Below are positions 10,896 through 21,557 of a DNA stretch of 64,000 nt, in pieces. The stretch covers positions 124,001-188,000 of the forward strand of contig JAHLKC010000051.1 of assembly GCA_025449115.1 (NCBI GenBank), written 5' to 3'. Each line of letters starts with the position of its first letter. Position 1 is the stretch's first letter. This DNA comes from Chytridium lagenaria (lineage: Eukaryota > Chytridiomycota > Chytridiomycetes > Chytridiales > Chytridiaceae). A model generated the notes under the pieces. The model did no database searches and was not told where the DNA came from. It saw only the letters and a program-made list of their open reading frames with translations. The position numbers and the translations under genes are program-made.

Positions 10896-11863
10896 ATGTC
10901 TCTCGCCCTTCCCCCCATTGCCCGCTTGTCACTCAGCTCCTCCACACTTCCGCCTTCCTTTTTGGTTTCCCCTCCAGCGCGGACTTACACACAGCCATCG
11001 TGGCCTCCCCCAAACCTCAACATTTCTTGGCCACGATGTTCTATGAGTCTAAGTTCAAACGACTTTTGGACCACCCCTTTGTCTTTGCTTCCCCCGTCAC
11101 CGTGCCCTCCTTCACTCCCTTGCTACCTCCCATGCTCCTGACTTTTGGCTCACCCTCCCCATTGCTGGTCTTGGTCAAGTGATGACTCCGTCTGAATTTC
11201 GCGCTGTCGCTCGTTACCGGCTCCTCATTCCTTTTTTCCCCATTCCTCCTCCTTCTGGCCCTGCTCCACCGCCACGTCTTTGCCCTATGCCGTCTTGCCG
11301 CTCCCCTCTCGACGCCTTTGGTGACCACGCCCTCCATTGCCATGGCCCCTCGGTTTGGCTATGCGTCACAACCTCGTTCGTGATTGTTTCGTGGCTGTGG
11401 CCCGCTCTGCTGGCATCCCTTGCACCCCTGATCCCGAATCTTTATCGTTTCCCTCCCCTTCTGGTGTTGCCCTCCGCCCTGCTGATGTCTTGCTTCCTTC
11501 TTGGCTCGCGGCCGCCACACCTGTGTGGACATTTCTGGTACTTCTCCTCTTCAATCTACCCAGCTCCGCTCCTTTACCCCTGGCGCTGCTGTTTTACTAC
11601 GTGAAACTGCTAAATGTTCTAAGTATGATGCTACTTGTTCTTTCCATGGCTTTACCTTCACTCCCTTTGTGTTTGATTCCTTTGGCCATTTAGGCCCTGC
11701 TGCTGTTTCTCTTCTTACCCGTTTGCAACGTGTCTTTCAACAGCACGAGTTATTGCGGGAGGTCGTTGCTACCCGTTTTGTTTTCCGTCGTATTTGTTTT
11801 TCTATTCAGCGGGGCGTTGCCCGTCAGCTTTTAGCTCGCTACGCGGGTGATTTGTTCATTTAA
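10896..11863 (+). pseudogene. LINE polyprotein C-terminal region, frame-shifted
   Basis: Three plus frames join into one recognisable chain. It runs MTPSEFRAVARYRLLIPFFP, then a zinc-like block CPMPSCRSPLDAFGDHALHC (about 11281-11340), then HNLVRDCFVAVARSAGIPC and RPADVLLPSWL (about 11365-11505). The end is DATCSFHGFTFTPFVFDSFG up to ARYAGDLFI and TAA at 11861-11863. The C...C...D..GDHAL.C layout is the terminal domain found behind RT in several non-LTR retrotransposon clades. At least two frame changes (about 11340 and 11520) disrupt it. The RT domain itself is missing. Confidence 0.7.
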
Positions 11864-11910
11864 TTTCCTGTTTTCTTTGACAAAAAAAAAAAAAAAAAAA
11901 AAAATAAAAT
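10896..11910 (+). mobile_element. LINE 3' fragment inserted in Helitron copy 3
   Basis: Comparison with the uninterrupted Helitron copy (near 4095-4115) shows an insert with an A-rich tail (11882-11910). It is flanked by the direct repeat aaatttg at 10889-10895 and 11911-11917. The insert encodes only the C-terminal part of a LINE polyprotein, so it is 5'-truncated. Its coding content differs from that of the LINE at 2241-3660, so two different LINE families are represented. Confidence 0.85.
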
Positions 11911-12348
11911 AAATTTGAAATTAGTTGTCGGAACGTGCCAGGACGTTTCCGCCGATCAAAACGTGCCGTGACGACATGACGGACTGACACATGGCATAGA
12001 TATTACTTTATTTTATTTTTCATAAGCTCCATATGTAGGTAAGGAAAACAGAAAAGGAAAAGCAAAGAGTTTGTAAGAAGAAGGAGAAGAGAGCGCGTTA
12101 ACAAGTGAGGAAAGACGCGAATGAAAAGAAACAGAAATAACCAGTCTTTGCATCATTGGGGTTGTTCATTTGTAAAAAAGAAAGGGTTACGAGAAGGAAA
12201 TAAAAAATAAGAATAGGAAGGAATGCAAGGAATGGAAAGGAAAGGAAAGGAAAGGAAAGAGAGAGCTTTCTTTGGTGAAGTAGTATTAATATGATTTACA
12301 AAATGTAGGATTATAGTGTGCTGTGGCGAGAAAATTGCATGAAATGGC

Positions 12349-12419
12349 GGGGAAATGGTGTAGTGGTATCACATTCGTTTTGCATACGAAAGGCCGCGGG
12401 TTCAAACCCCGCTTCTCCA
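12349..12419 (+). tRNA. tRNA-Ala (TGC), duplicate with acceptor-stem deletion
   Basis: It matches tRNA-Ala at 2166-2237, including loop TTTGCAT. One T of the 3' acceptor strand is missing (GCTTCTCC instead of GCTTTCTCC), leaving six of seven 3' acceptor bases. The anticodon and T arms are intact. It is either a pseudo-tRNA or a single-base sequencing error; the intact native upstream flank is retained here. Confidence 0.75.
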
Positions 12420-12424
12420 TTTTA

Positions 12425-12496
12425 TCCGAAATAGTCTAGTGGTTATGATCCCGCTCTCTCACAGCGGTGGCCGGGGTTCAATTCCCCGTTTCGGAA
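12425..12496 (+). tRNA. tRNA-Glu (CTC), duplicate copy
   Basis: It is identical in sequence to the minus-strand copy at 2089-2160 across the cloverleaf (loop CTCTCAC, acceptor TCCGAAA/TTTCGGA). It lies 5 nt behind the duplicate tRNA-Ala. A T7 run at 12499-12505 serves as terminator. Confidence 0.92.
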
Positions 12497-12562
12497 TGTT
12501 TTTTTGAAGGTTAAACTTCCTTATTTTGTTACTTTTTTACATTTCAATCGTATTTTATATTG

Positions 12563-12877
12563 GACAACTGACGGAAGCTAACATCAATAGATTTTTTGAT
12601 GATGTAAAAGTAAAGTAATTTGAATCAAGCTCTTTGAAAGCGTCAACAATATTTATTAAAATACCAATAATTGGGGTGGGGTAGGGTTACGGATGCTTTA
12701 TAATTTTCTTTTGATACCCAAATTGGTTCAGTCTGGTATTGATAATTGGACATCTGAACCACATTTTATGAGACAAAAATTTCTCCTCTGCGGTACGTTT
12801 ATTATTCGTCGAGTGGAGTCCACAAGACATCTAGACGGTAATTAAATGGACGTGGTGGATATGTCCTACTGAGCGCC
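12563..12877. other. AT-rich intergenic, no gene seen
   Basis: Nothing recognisable is present between the end of the inverted duplication and the LTR fragment. Confidence 0.35.
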
Positions 12878-13035
12878 ATTGAAGACGGAAGTCTCCAGTG
12901 ATGACGATAGTAATAAGGGAGACTGTCTGTGAAAACCCGGACTATTTTATTGCTGATGTTACACAAGAGCTTCTTCGGTGCTTTTATATAGGGAATGTCG
13001 GGGAGGGCCTTGTCAGGGATCCCACGACAGCCATA
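12878..13035 (-). repeat. LTR fragment, minus orientation
   Basis: Reverse complement of the 7347-7505 block: GTCGTGGGATCCCTGACAAG, CCCTATATAAAAGCACCG (TATA), CTCTTGTGTAACA, AATAAAATAGTC and ATCACTGGAGACTTCC. Divergence is moderate, indicating an old family. Confidence 0.6.
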
Positions 13036-13138
13036 ACTGTTAAATAATTTGAGGTAGGCGTGTTGGAAACCAGTGAGTTTCAGTTGCCCTTTAACTCGAC
13101 GAGGAGACTAAAATCTGAAAACAAAATAACGTACAGCA

Positions 13139-13471
13139 ATGTTACGCAGTGTAGCAAGCATTCCTTTACAAAGTTCAACGCTCCAGCAGCCCGCAGCAGC
13201 TAAGAAGCGAACAGCGTACGCGCATATAAGAAGGATTCACCTCCTTCTTGACTACACTCCTTTTGCACACGCAATCGCTCCCCATATGTTACTTGACAAC
13301 AACGAACCAACTTCACATAAATTCGGAAAAACAAACCACTCTTTACTTAAACTTTGGTGCATACATATTTTTTCTCGTGAATTTCCACAGGGCGGAAATT
13401 TAGGTACTTATGCAATAGCTTGGGGCAGTTGGTTCCTTTATATTGCCAAAGCTTTTATAGACACGATTTGA
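13139..13471 (+). CDS. Small protein, putative mitochondrial membrane protein
   Basis: Single-exon frame of 110 codons. The N-terminus MLRSVASIPLQSS...KKRTAYAHIRR is rich in Arg, Lys, Ser and Ala and lacks acidic residues for about 30 residues, as mitochondrial presequences do. The C-terminal YAIAWGSWFLYIAKAFID can form one membrane helix. The size and layout resemble small accessory subunits of respiratory complexes, but no specific family is recognised. It lies between an LTR fragment and the kinase-like gene. The chance that it is a spurious frame is real, because no homologue can be named. Confidence 0.45.
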   Translation: MLRSVASIPLQSSTLQQPAAAKKRTAYAHIRRIHLLLDYTPFAHAIAPHMLLDNNEPTSHKFGKTNHSLLKLWCIHIFSREFPQGGNLGTYAIAWGSWFLYIAKAFIDTI

Positions 13472-13629
13472 ATGACTAAGAGAAAAATCAACGAAAACAC
13501 TTGATACGAATAAGTTTCTGCTATTGTTGACATTCATTACCAGAGTACACTTCGTATTTTTTAGAAAATAGTATTGCATTATAGATATAATTTGATAAAT
13601 AAATCGGGAAGAAAGGCAAATCTACAATA

Positions 13630-15041
13630 TTATACACACCACGCCCAAACCTCCTCACACTTCTCTCTGTATGCGTCCTCATCCTCCAGTAACTTTCCTC
13701 CATCCACCTTTCCTAGCCACTTTTCCACAACATCTTTTATCCAACTCCAATGCCCCACATGCCCCATCCCACGAGAAACCTCGCAAAGTCGATCATAGCG
13801 AGTCCCAGATGAAATTCAAGTATAGAGAGCGAAAAAGTTTCTTGGGCTCTAACAGGGAGGTGTGATATGTAGTGCGTAAGAAGTCGCGGGAGGTGATCGG
13901 GGGTGAGGAGGGAAGGAGAGGCGGAGGTGGAGAGGAAGTACACGAGGTCTTGAGCTTTTATTTTAATCAGAATTGCGTCAGTCTTTACGTTACGATATCA
14001 AATGACCAAAGAAGAAAATGGTGTACCTGCTAGACCTGTTCCAGTATATTGAAAGTCAACAGCCGCACAGGCAGCCGGCGCGTGTTCAGATGCGTCACGG
14101 AAGAGAAGGTTCTCGAGCTTCATATCACCATGAACAAGTGTTCGATGACGTCGGGACGCTTGCAATATCGCGCCAGATTCAACTGTGTAGGGTCGGCATT
14201 GGCCATACGCGATGAGCTCATGAACGGCAGAGGCAGACCTTTTAAGCCTCGCTTGAAGAGATTGAGATGTAGAGATACGGTCATATTCGTCCCGACGTGT
14301 TGCGAGATGCCAGTACGTTCCCATTTGATGAAGCCTCCACCTCGATGATTTCTCCGGCTGTGGTGATGATGCTGGTGCATCGGCAATTTCAAGGTCTTTG
14401 CCCTTGCCTCGACCCTTTTTCGTAAATGATTGGGATCGTTTGTCGTCGTTGATTACATCCAAAGTCATCACCGGCAACGGAAGGTTCGAAGACTCCCAAA
14501 AGGACCCGTGAAAATGAGCCAGCCATTCAAGAACAGCCAAAGTCTCCGCCTGAGGAAGAGGATCCTGGGGGTCATCCGGAAATTCTGTTGCGAGGTCTGA
14601 GAGAACAAACTCAAATGTCTCTGACGACGGTCGATGGAGGTATAAGGGAATGGGAAGACGACAACTCTGCATCAGCGTTGCAGGGAAAGATGATGGCATC
14701 CCCTGAGATCTTTGAAAAGAATCTCGAACGAGCTGGTAGAATTCCATTTCATTCTCGTAACTTTTCAACTTGCGCGTATGCGAAACGGATGGGTTCCCTT
14801 TCGATTCAGACTTTGGCGCTGCAACTCGTTTGGAGACCACTCTAATTTCGCTTGTGGGGCTTTGGATAGTGCGAAAAGTGTGCCGATCGACCTGGCCGTA
14901 ACCAGCCCAGAGGGAGGCTATGCGGCGAGAAGAGACATGGGCTATTTCGACATCTTCTTTGGATAACGTTGAAATACCGTTTGCGGAAGACGACGACAAG
15001 AAGAATTCTTTGGTCGCTTCAGCAAGAATACTTTTGTTCAT
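13630..15041 (-). CDS. Phosphotransferase-fold (EcKinase/DUF1679-like) protein, frame break near the end
   Basis: Exon 1 (15041 to about 14030) encodes an APH/CHK-type kinase fold. It has an N-lobe with YENEMEFYQLV, a hinge region (FEFVLSDLATEF), the catalytic HGDMKLENLLF and the metal-binding AAVDFQYTGTGLA. A roughly 70-nt intron (GTACAC...AAAAG) leads to exon 2 from about 13952 (QDLVYFLSTS). The family's closing blocks follow: DFARFLVGWGMWG, then WIKDVVEKWLGKVDGGKLL. Between these two blocks (about 13755-13765) the frame shifts by one base, so the intact chain would need a single-base correction. The catalytic Asp of HGD and the metal Asp of VDF are present. The substrate is unknown; relatives phosphorylate small hydroxyl compounds. 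Confidence 0.7.
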
Positions 15042-15409
15042 TTATGTGAATAGTCAGAGAGAAATTTGAAACACTATGCGCCCTCTCATACGGATGCCGC
15101 CTGTCCATCTTTCAACATTACTTTTTGCAGAGTTTCAGCTTGTGAGCCATTACATATCGTTGTTCTTTATTGACCTGAGGGTATTTTGAGCTTCTCGGTT
15201 TGATGCTCATGCAGCCTGGGTCTAGAGTCGATTATTCGATGTTCGCAGCTCTCAGAGCGTGCGTTAACCAATAAACTTGACTACGTAGCCCCGGCTCAAA
15301 GAATGCCTCATGTTGTGTGAACCAGTGAGTCCTTGCAATGGGCTGTTCTTCATTCTTTTTTCTCTTATCGTTGATTAAGTTTGTCTGAAAAGTCTTCAGT
15401 CAAACCGTC

Positions 15410-16922
15410 ATGTCCAAGTTCGCGTGAGTAAAGCAATGCCGTTGATCCAAGCATCATTGACAATAACGCCTTTTCCATCGACCATGACCATGAACATGCA
15501 AGTCGACGTCTTGTTGATGTTCATACAGTAAGTGTCCCGATATATCTGCATTGTATACCTTCAAGTGTCTGCATACTTGTCCTCTTCTTAAGATCACATC
15601 CTGATACTGCTTCCTCTTCTAGCATGTCTACCTCCCGCGGTACATGGAGACACTTCGATCTCGGACGAACGTTCCAAGAGTTTTTAAAAATGATAAAGGC
15701 CAAGAAAGGCTAATTATTCTTCCCCAAGAAGATCTGGATGCCAGCACTCGCACAGGTTTGGTGTCTTAACTGTCCTCTTACTTCCACCTCTTACGATTTC
15801 CAAAAGGTCGCCCTGTCGGCCCAGAATATTATGATATGAGTGTAAAATTGTCTTTTATGGATAAACACGGTATCGACACAAGTGTTGTTAGGTAAGCTCA
15901 ACAGTTTTTCCATAAAAACTTATCGCTTGTAAGCCTCGCAAATCCCTGGCTCGACTTCCTCCCCCATGCTCAAGCCGTCACTCTCGCTACCGATCTGAAC
16001 AAGGATCTCAACGACCTCTGCACCCCCTACGGCGGCCGTCTCTTTGGTTTTGGTGTCCTCCCCACAGGTTCCTCAGACGTCTCATCATGGGTGTCAGAAA
16101 TTCGTAGAATCGCAGGGATGGGGAATATGAGAGGCGCAATTATAGGAACAAAGGGGCTTGGGAAGGGTTTGGATGACAAAGAGCTGGTGCCGTTTTATAA
16201 GGAGGCGGCGGAGACTGGGATGATGCTTTTTGTGCACCCGCATTATGGAATTGGAGCGGATGTGTTTGGGGAAGTGGAAAATGGACATGTGTTGCCGTTA
16301 GCACTTGGGTACGTTTTTTGCATCCTTCATTATTTAGTTTTTATCGATAAATCAGAGTTGATTAACTAATACATACTTCTTTCTTCTTTTTTTTTTGTTA
16401 TAGATTCCCCTTTGAGACCACTATTGTAATTATTCCCAAATATCTTCGCGCGTACTCGTTGAAACACAAACTTACAAATTGTTTTAAAAAAAAACAACAT
16501 TACAGGCTATTTCCCGCCTCATCCTTTCGGGTACCCTCGACCTCGTCCCAAACCTCAACCTCCTCCTCGCCCACTCAGGCGGCACGCTCCCCTTCCTAGC
16601 CGGCCGTCTGGACTCCTGCGTCCTCCACGACCCCCACGTTGCGAGTCGCCTTGCTCACCCTCCTTCCTCCTACCTCCGTCGATTCTACTACGATGCAGTG
16701 TCGTATCACCCTCCCGCTCTGCGATGCGCCGCCGAATTGGTGGGAGCTGATAGGTTGATCTTTGGAACGGACCATCCTTTCTTCCCGCCTTTGAAAGGAG
16801 ATGGACGATGGGAGAGCGTGGACATGAATTTAAGGGCAATTGCGGATGCGTTCGGGGAGGGGGAGGGTTTGGTCGAAGGAGTTTATGCGGAAAATGCTGT
16901 TAGAGTGTTGAAGTTGGATTAA
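15410..16922 (+). CDS. ACMSD-like amidohydrolase-superfamily decarboxylase
   Basis: Seven exons fit with correct phases: 15410-15423, 15503-15527, 15623-15755, 15807-15891, 15934-16308, 16404-16425 and 16506-16922. They give about 356 residues. Metal-site motifs are in place: VDVHTHV (HxH), FVHPHYG, LLLAHSGG and FGTDHPF (the acidic ligand). The blocks FMDKHGIDTSVVSLANPWLD and LIILPQEDLDASTR are characteristic of fungal members related to 2-amino-3-carboxymuconate-6-semialdehyde decarboxylase. That enzyme removes CO2 from a tryptophan-kynurenine pathway intermediate; related fungal proteins act on other aromatic carboxylates. The exact substrate is uncertain. The gene appears intact. Its start MSKFARRLVDVHT spans two introns. 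Confidence 0.85.
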
Positions 16923-17249
16923 CATTATTTTGTGAAGCCTCTTGCTTGACGAAAATTCCATTAGAGCAGGTGGAGAAGAATAATAAACCACTATATTACA
17001 AAAGAGAATATCTATTTCTATATCGCAAGCAACGATAAAGCAAAGACACGAGAACTAATCCTGGAACTTTATTTTAAGAAACCAAAATCTTCAAACTAAT
17101 ATATTTTCTGTGATGCACTATTTATGTTGTTAAGATATATTTATCTAAAAAGGAAAGGTCGCGAAAAGTAACGGTGGTTGTAAAACTCCCAGGCTGTGAC
17201 ATGATAAAATTGAAAGGCAGATAATCAGGTAGCGCCTGCCTTAATACTA
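16923..17249. other. Convergent intergenic region
   Basis: AT-rich 3' flanks shared by the ACMSD-like gene and the converging serine dehydratase gene. No further coding sequence is seen. Confidence 0.5.
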
Positions 17250-20200
17250 TCAACAAACGGGCACATTTACTGCCAATCCTCCCTCACTCGTCTCCTTATA
17301 TTTTGACTGCAAAAAAAAAGAAAAGAAAAAGAAAAGAAAGAAACAGTTAAAAACTCACTTCCAAGAAAAAAGCCACAAACCATCATATCCATCCCGGTCT
17401 GTCTCATGGTCGCAATACACTGATCAAGTGTCACTCGATGTGTCCCATCTCCATTTAATGCCAATTGAGCAGCCGTCACAGCCTTCACAGCAGCCAAGGC
17501 GTTCCGTTCAATACACGGAATAACGACAAGGCCCATAGGAGGGTCACAAGTGAGGCCGAGATTATGCTATTCCAAGATAATAGGTAAGTTAAAACACAGA
17601 GGGTTTCAACGTGGGGTTACCTCCATCCCAATTTCCGCAGCGTTTTCAACTTGTTCGACTGTTCCTCCCATAACGGCGGTAAAGGCGGCGGCGGCCATGG
17701 AACACGCTACACCGACTTCACCCTGACATCCCATTTCTGCTGCAGAGATGCTTGCACCTCGCTTGTAGAGCATGCCGACGGCAGCCTATACAACGGCAAT
17801 TTTAGGGATGTTTTAAGACGAAGTAAAATTTAAAGAACCACAAATCACAGAAAAAAAATTGAAATGAATTTTTACCGCTGTGAGAAGAAACTCAACAATA
17901 TCTTGCTCAGCATGGGAAGGTGAAGGACATATAAAGTCAAGGTAGTATTTGAGAACCGCAGGAATTGTTCCAGCGGCGCCGTTTGTAGGTGCTTTAAAAA
18001 GATGCAGAAAATTAGATATGTGAATTTTTTTAAAAGGTGACAAGTTGCAAGGAAAGGATAATTACCAGTCACGACACGGCCTGAGATAAAAGAATGACAG
18101 GAAAAATCACGGATATGAGATGGTTAGTTTTTGCGCCGTGGAAAAAATCAGTTATGAATTGTAAATACAATAAATTTACCTCCTGCTGCATTCTCTGCAA
18201 TCGAAAAACGATTTGAGCAAGTTAGAAACACAAGTCCATTAACGTTGGCATACAAACAAGCAATTACCTTCATTGACTGCCAACGCGTACAATGAAATCC
18301 AATCCAGTGCCGGTAAACTCCGTTTCATGACTCTCTTTGATGATGACCCAAATGGACCGACAGAAGTTGACGGGGGTGGAACGATCCCGGCTCCACCAGA
18401 AAGAACGCCATTAAGGTCTGATGCGGTCCCTTGAGGGTTCATGGAGAATCCAGCGAATTCGGCGAATCTGAAGAAAATGTCAAATTAGAATATTATCGAA
18501 CGAAAAACATTTAATGAAATCAAAGGGAGTTTAAAGTCTTCTCCGTTAGGCTAAAAAAGGAAACACGGCAATAAATCCGAATAAAACACAGTTGAATCAA
18601 TTGATGATCTCACCCTGTCATAAGCTTTCTATATAGCGGCGGCGCCCTTCTTTTCACCCTTAACGCCCCTGGTAAGTGTTCCTCATTTGAATGAATCCCA
18701 CTCCTAATACTCTGATCCATCACATGCCATATTCCCAATACTCTCCTCTTAACCTCCTCTGAACTCCTCCACTGCAATTCATTCTTAAACACCACCTCCG
18801 CAATACTCAAATTCTGCTCTCTACACACGTCCAGCAACGACGCTGCGTTGAAAAACGGAAGCGCTGCAGAGACTTGACGTGAATCCACCTTGACGGCAGG
18901 TGCAACGGGTAATCCTGGGGATTGTTTGGGTGGTTTTGATCGTTTGGGATGGGACACGTTGATATTAATGTTGGAAGGATCAAGACCGTCGAGTTCTTCG
19001 TCAGATATTTTTTGGCGGTGGTCGATACGGTCATCCTTGAAGTAAACATTTTCGTGCTCAGAGTGAGCGGTTGGGGTTGGGGAGGAGGAGGAGAGGGTTT
19101 GAATGTGCTCGTTGATGACGAAACCGCCACCGATAGAGAAAAATTCGTTCGTGGCAACCTTGCGAAAAAAAAATGAGGGCATAAGCTATTGACGTAGCGG
19201 AAGTAAAGTATGACTCACTAAATCGCCTTCAATGTCAAAGCAGGAGACACGCATGCCGTTAGGATGCTGTGGAAGAGATTCCGCGTAATCTAGAAACAAT
19301 AAAGTAAGCATTAACTCCAAAAATCCCTTCAAAAGCCAAAGGACTTACGAAAAATTAAATTCTTTTCGTAATCAAATGGAATAATCTTCTCGCCTCGGAG
19401 CTTAAGTTTTCTCAAAGTCTTGATGTCGTTTACCCTCTGCGGGATACCCTTAGCATCGACATGTTCAGGCGTCTCTCCTTCGAGACCCATCAGAATGGCG
19501 CCAGGTGTGCCGTGCCCGACACCGGTGAGGGCCAAAGATCCAAATAGGTCAACGCGGATGGTCTGAACGCGTGAGATGAGGGAGAGACTGTTGAGATCTT
19601 CCACAAAGATTTTTGCTGCTCGCATGGGACCGACTTGATGAATACACGAGTGTGAATAGATAGGTATGAACGGAAAAGACAAAACAAACATGGAGTGAAG
19701 GGAGGGTAAACATAATAGGGATTTAAGAGAAGATGAAATTACTAAATTTTCGCTACAGATAAATAAAGAATCGAACAATAAGAAGAAGAAAAAGAAAGAA
19801 GGACTGAAACGTATTGAAATTACCAGTATGCGACGAAGAAGGTCCAACCCCAATAGAAAACATATCAAACACAGACACAACAGCATGCTGCACCTCCTCC
19901 TCAATCGCAGAAACTTTCTCCGCAGCACTTACATCCGTCCCGGTGGCCCTTACAGGTGGAGCAGGTGCAGATGAATCTATGGCAACAGGTGACGATGTAT
20001 GCATAAGGGGGGCATGAGAGCGGAGAGACCACGGCGGCTGTGGAAGAGAAGCTCCGGTTGGATCCGACAATGGTGCTAGCGGAGATGCAGTCGTCGAAGA
20101 TGAAGTTGAGGACGTGCTGGCGGAAGGGGCGGAATTTGATATCAGACGAGTGCTTGTAATAGCGAAAGTGCGGAGGTGGGATGGAGAGGAGTGATATCTG

Positions 20201-20292
20201 ATGGTTGATGCATGGCGAGAGAAGGCATGGCAAGCATGGTTGCTTCGGCGAGTGAGGATGGATGAAGAAGAGGATGCAAGATATAGCCTCAT
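17250..20292 (-). CDS. L-serine dehydratase, bacterial-type [4Fe-4S] enzyme
   Basis: Eleven exons on the minus strand fit without a frame break: 20292-19824, 19633-19349, 19289-19219, 19158-18614, 18467-18268, 18194-18180, 18080-18066, 17991-17876, 17785-17621, 17566-17381 and 17306-17250. The product is about 707 residues. The beta part carries [13 protein letters not shown] and [10 protein letters not shown]; the alpha part carries [15 protein letters not shown]. Three candidate cluster-ligand cysteines sit in GCQGEVG, LTCDP and PCIERNA, the last two 11 residues apart as in bacterial SdaA. The enzyme deaminates L-serine to pyruvate and ammonia using an iron-sulphur cluster instead of PLP. 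About 90 Ser/Thr/Ala-rich N-terminal residues with Arg ([20 protein letters not shown]) suggest mitochondrial import (inference). The 150-residue linker between the parts is fungal-specific filler. Confidence 0.92.
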
Positions 20293-21222
20293 GGCTTAAC
20301 TGTCTTTGTGTTTAACGACTTGAAGGACCAAAAAATGGGCGTGAGAGTTCAGAGGGTCAACGGGGTGACAGCGGCTTCAAACTGCAAGTTTTAATATCAA
20401 ATCGATGAGAGACCCAAGCCAGCGGAATGAGACCAATTAGTACTACCTTGATAAGAGAGACCGAGGTGGTGGAAACTTTTTATGAGATCCAGAACAGTGG
20501 AACAATGAAAGACGATGAGGTCGTTTGAGCTCCGTAAAAGAGACACGAGACGAAGGAGCACTTTCAGTTCTGCTGAATGATAAATGATAACAACGAGAAT
20601 GAATTAAATGGATTGCATGTTGTGGGTATCTATTCTCAATAGTAAATAAATGTCGTGTTTGGGTCTGAGGGTTTGAGATATGAAGTTTAACAAAGGGAAA
20701 AGAGAAGGAGCATTCAAAAATGATGAGGGCATTACATAAGTTTGGTAGAGGAGCATAAAGATAATTATTCAGAATGGACTGATTATGCCGATGAATCATT
20801 GTTCCCACCATAACTACACCTCCTCATCAGCATTTCTCCATTTCTGCCGTCATCATCCATCAACTCCGAATATCCCTCTAAAGCCGTGATACCCATGCCC
20901 CTCTATCTGCAAGACATTTCTCTCACCTCTTGTAAAACTTCAATCTGACCAGCCTTAACGATTTAAGTAAATAGAGCTTTTCAATATTGGTTCGAGGAAA
21001 CTAGCGGTTATTGCTTTCAAAACCACCCTTAATTATAACAAATCGGAGGAGTGTTGGGTTTATTTGAGGCAGTGGGGGAATGAGGACGTGCAAGGGTTTC
21101 TATATCACGTTTACATTTTCCCGTTGTCGTGTCGGAAACAAGTTGGAATTGTCAAAAAGACGCCGTATGTCCTGACAATCTCGCGTTTCTCGTGTTTACT
21201 CAAATCATCTCTCATTCTGCGT
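20293..21222. other. Upstream region of serine dehydratase, no gene recognised
   Basis: This holds the 5' flank of the serine dehydratase gene. The open frame at 20443-20811 (minus) has no conserved motif. The region ends at the left terminus of the Ngaro-like element. Confidence 0.4.
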
Positions 21223-21372
21223 ATAAACTGCCGTGACACAGAAAATAAAAACCGCAGCACACAAAATTCTCCGAGAATTTTTTGGAGAGGTTTTTATTGT
21301 GCTTGGGCAGTTTATTGGATAGCATCAGATTTTCTTCTTCTTTTTCGACTACGCGCATAGCAGCGCTTGTCG
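21223..21372 (+). repeat. Split direct repeat A, copy 1
   Basis: This 150-bp repeat is near-identical to 21552-21700 (one extra A). It can fold into a nested hairpin. The outer stem is ATAAACTGCC/GGCAGTTTAT (21223-21315), the middle stem AATAAAAACC/GGTTTTTATT, and the inner one AAAATTCT-CCG-AGAATTTT. Confidence 0.85.
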
Positions 21373-21512
21373 CCCACCCACCTCCTCCCACCGCTAACCA
21401 ATCCCATTCCTCTTAGCTCCTTGATTGGTTCCCAGGAGGTTCGATCCCTCCTGGCGCGGGTGGCACGATTTCATCCTCGCCGTGCCCTGAGTCGGGTGAC
21501 TCAGGGCGTGGT

Positions 21513-21557
21513 TGAGGTGTTTTCTCCACTACTGAACCGTAGTGTATAGGCATAAAC
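21513..21557 (+). repeat. Split direct repeat B core, copy 1
   Basis: The 45 bp from TGAGGTGTTTTCTCC to GGCATAAAC are identical to 28028-28072. They contain the small inverted repeat ACTAC-TGAACC-GTAGT, a plausible recombinase-binding site. Just upstream (21484-21506) is a separate stem-loop CCTGAGTC/GACTCAGG. Confidence 0.85.

Larger units (their letters stand above)
10735..12000 (-). mobile_element. Non-autonomous Helitron, copy 3 (internally deleted, LINE-interrupted)
   Basis: Read on the minus strand it starts TCTATGCCATGTG after A (complement of 12001) and ends GCCTGCCACTAA before T, a CTRR terminus with CTAA. It matches copy 1 up to the CAACATACAGTGG block and then jumps directly to the terminal GCCTGCCACT, so about 0.74 kb present in copy 1 is missing. 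A LINE fragment (10896-11910) interrupts it and is flanked by the 7-bp repeat aaatttg. Confidence 0.78.
10583..12562 (-). repeat. Right arm of large inverted duplication
   Basis: Reverse-complement partner of 2023-5136. It carries the Helitron (10735-12000, internally deleted and interrupted by a LINE), the spacer with the GGAAA repeat (about 12234-12260), tRNA-Ala (12349-12419) and tRNA-Glu (12425-12496). The arm ends at 12562, where identity stops abruptly. Confidence 0.85.

Noticed and set aside
20443..20811. Minus-strand 122-codon frame upstream of serine dehydratase
   Set aside because: No conserved motif. The composition resembles non-coding DNA, and it sits where a promoter would be expected.
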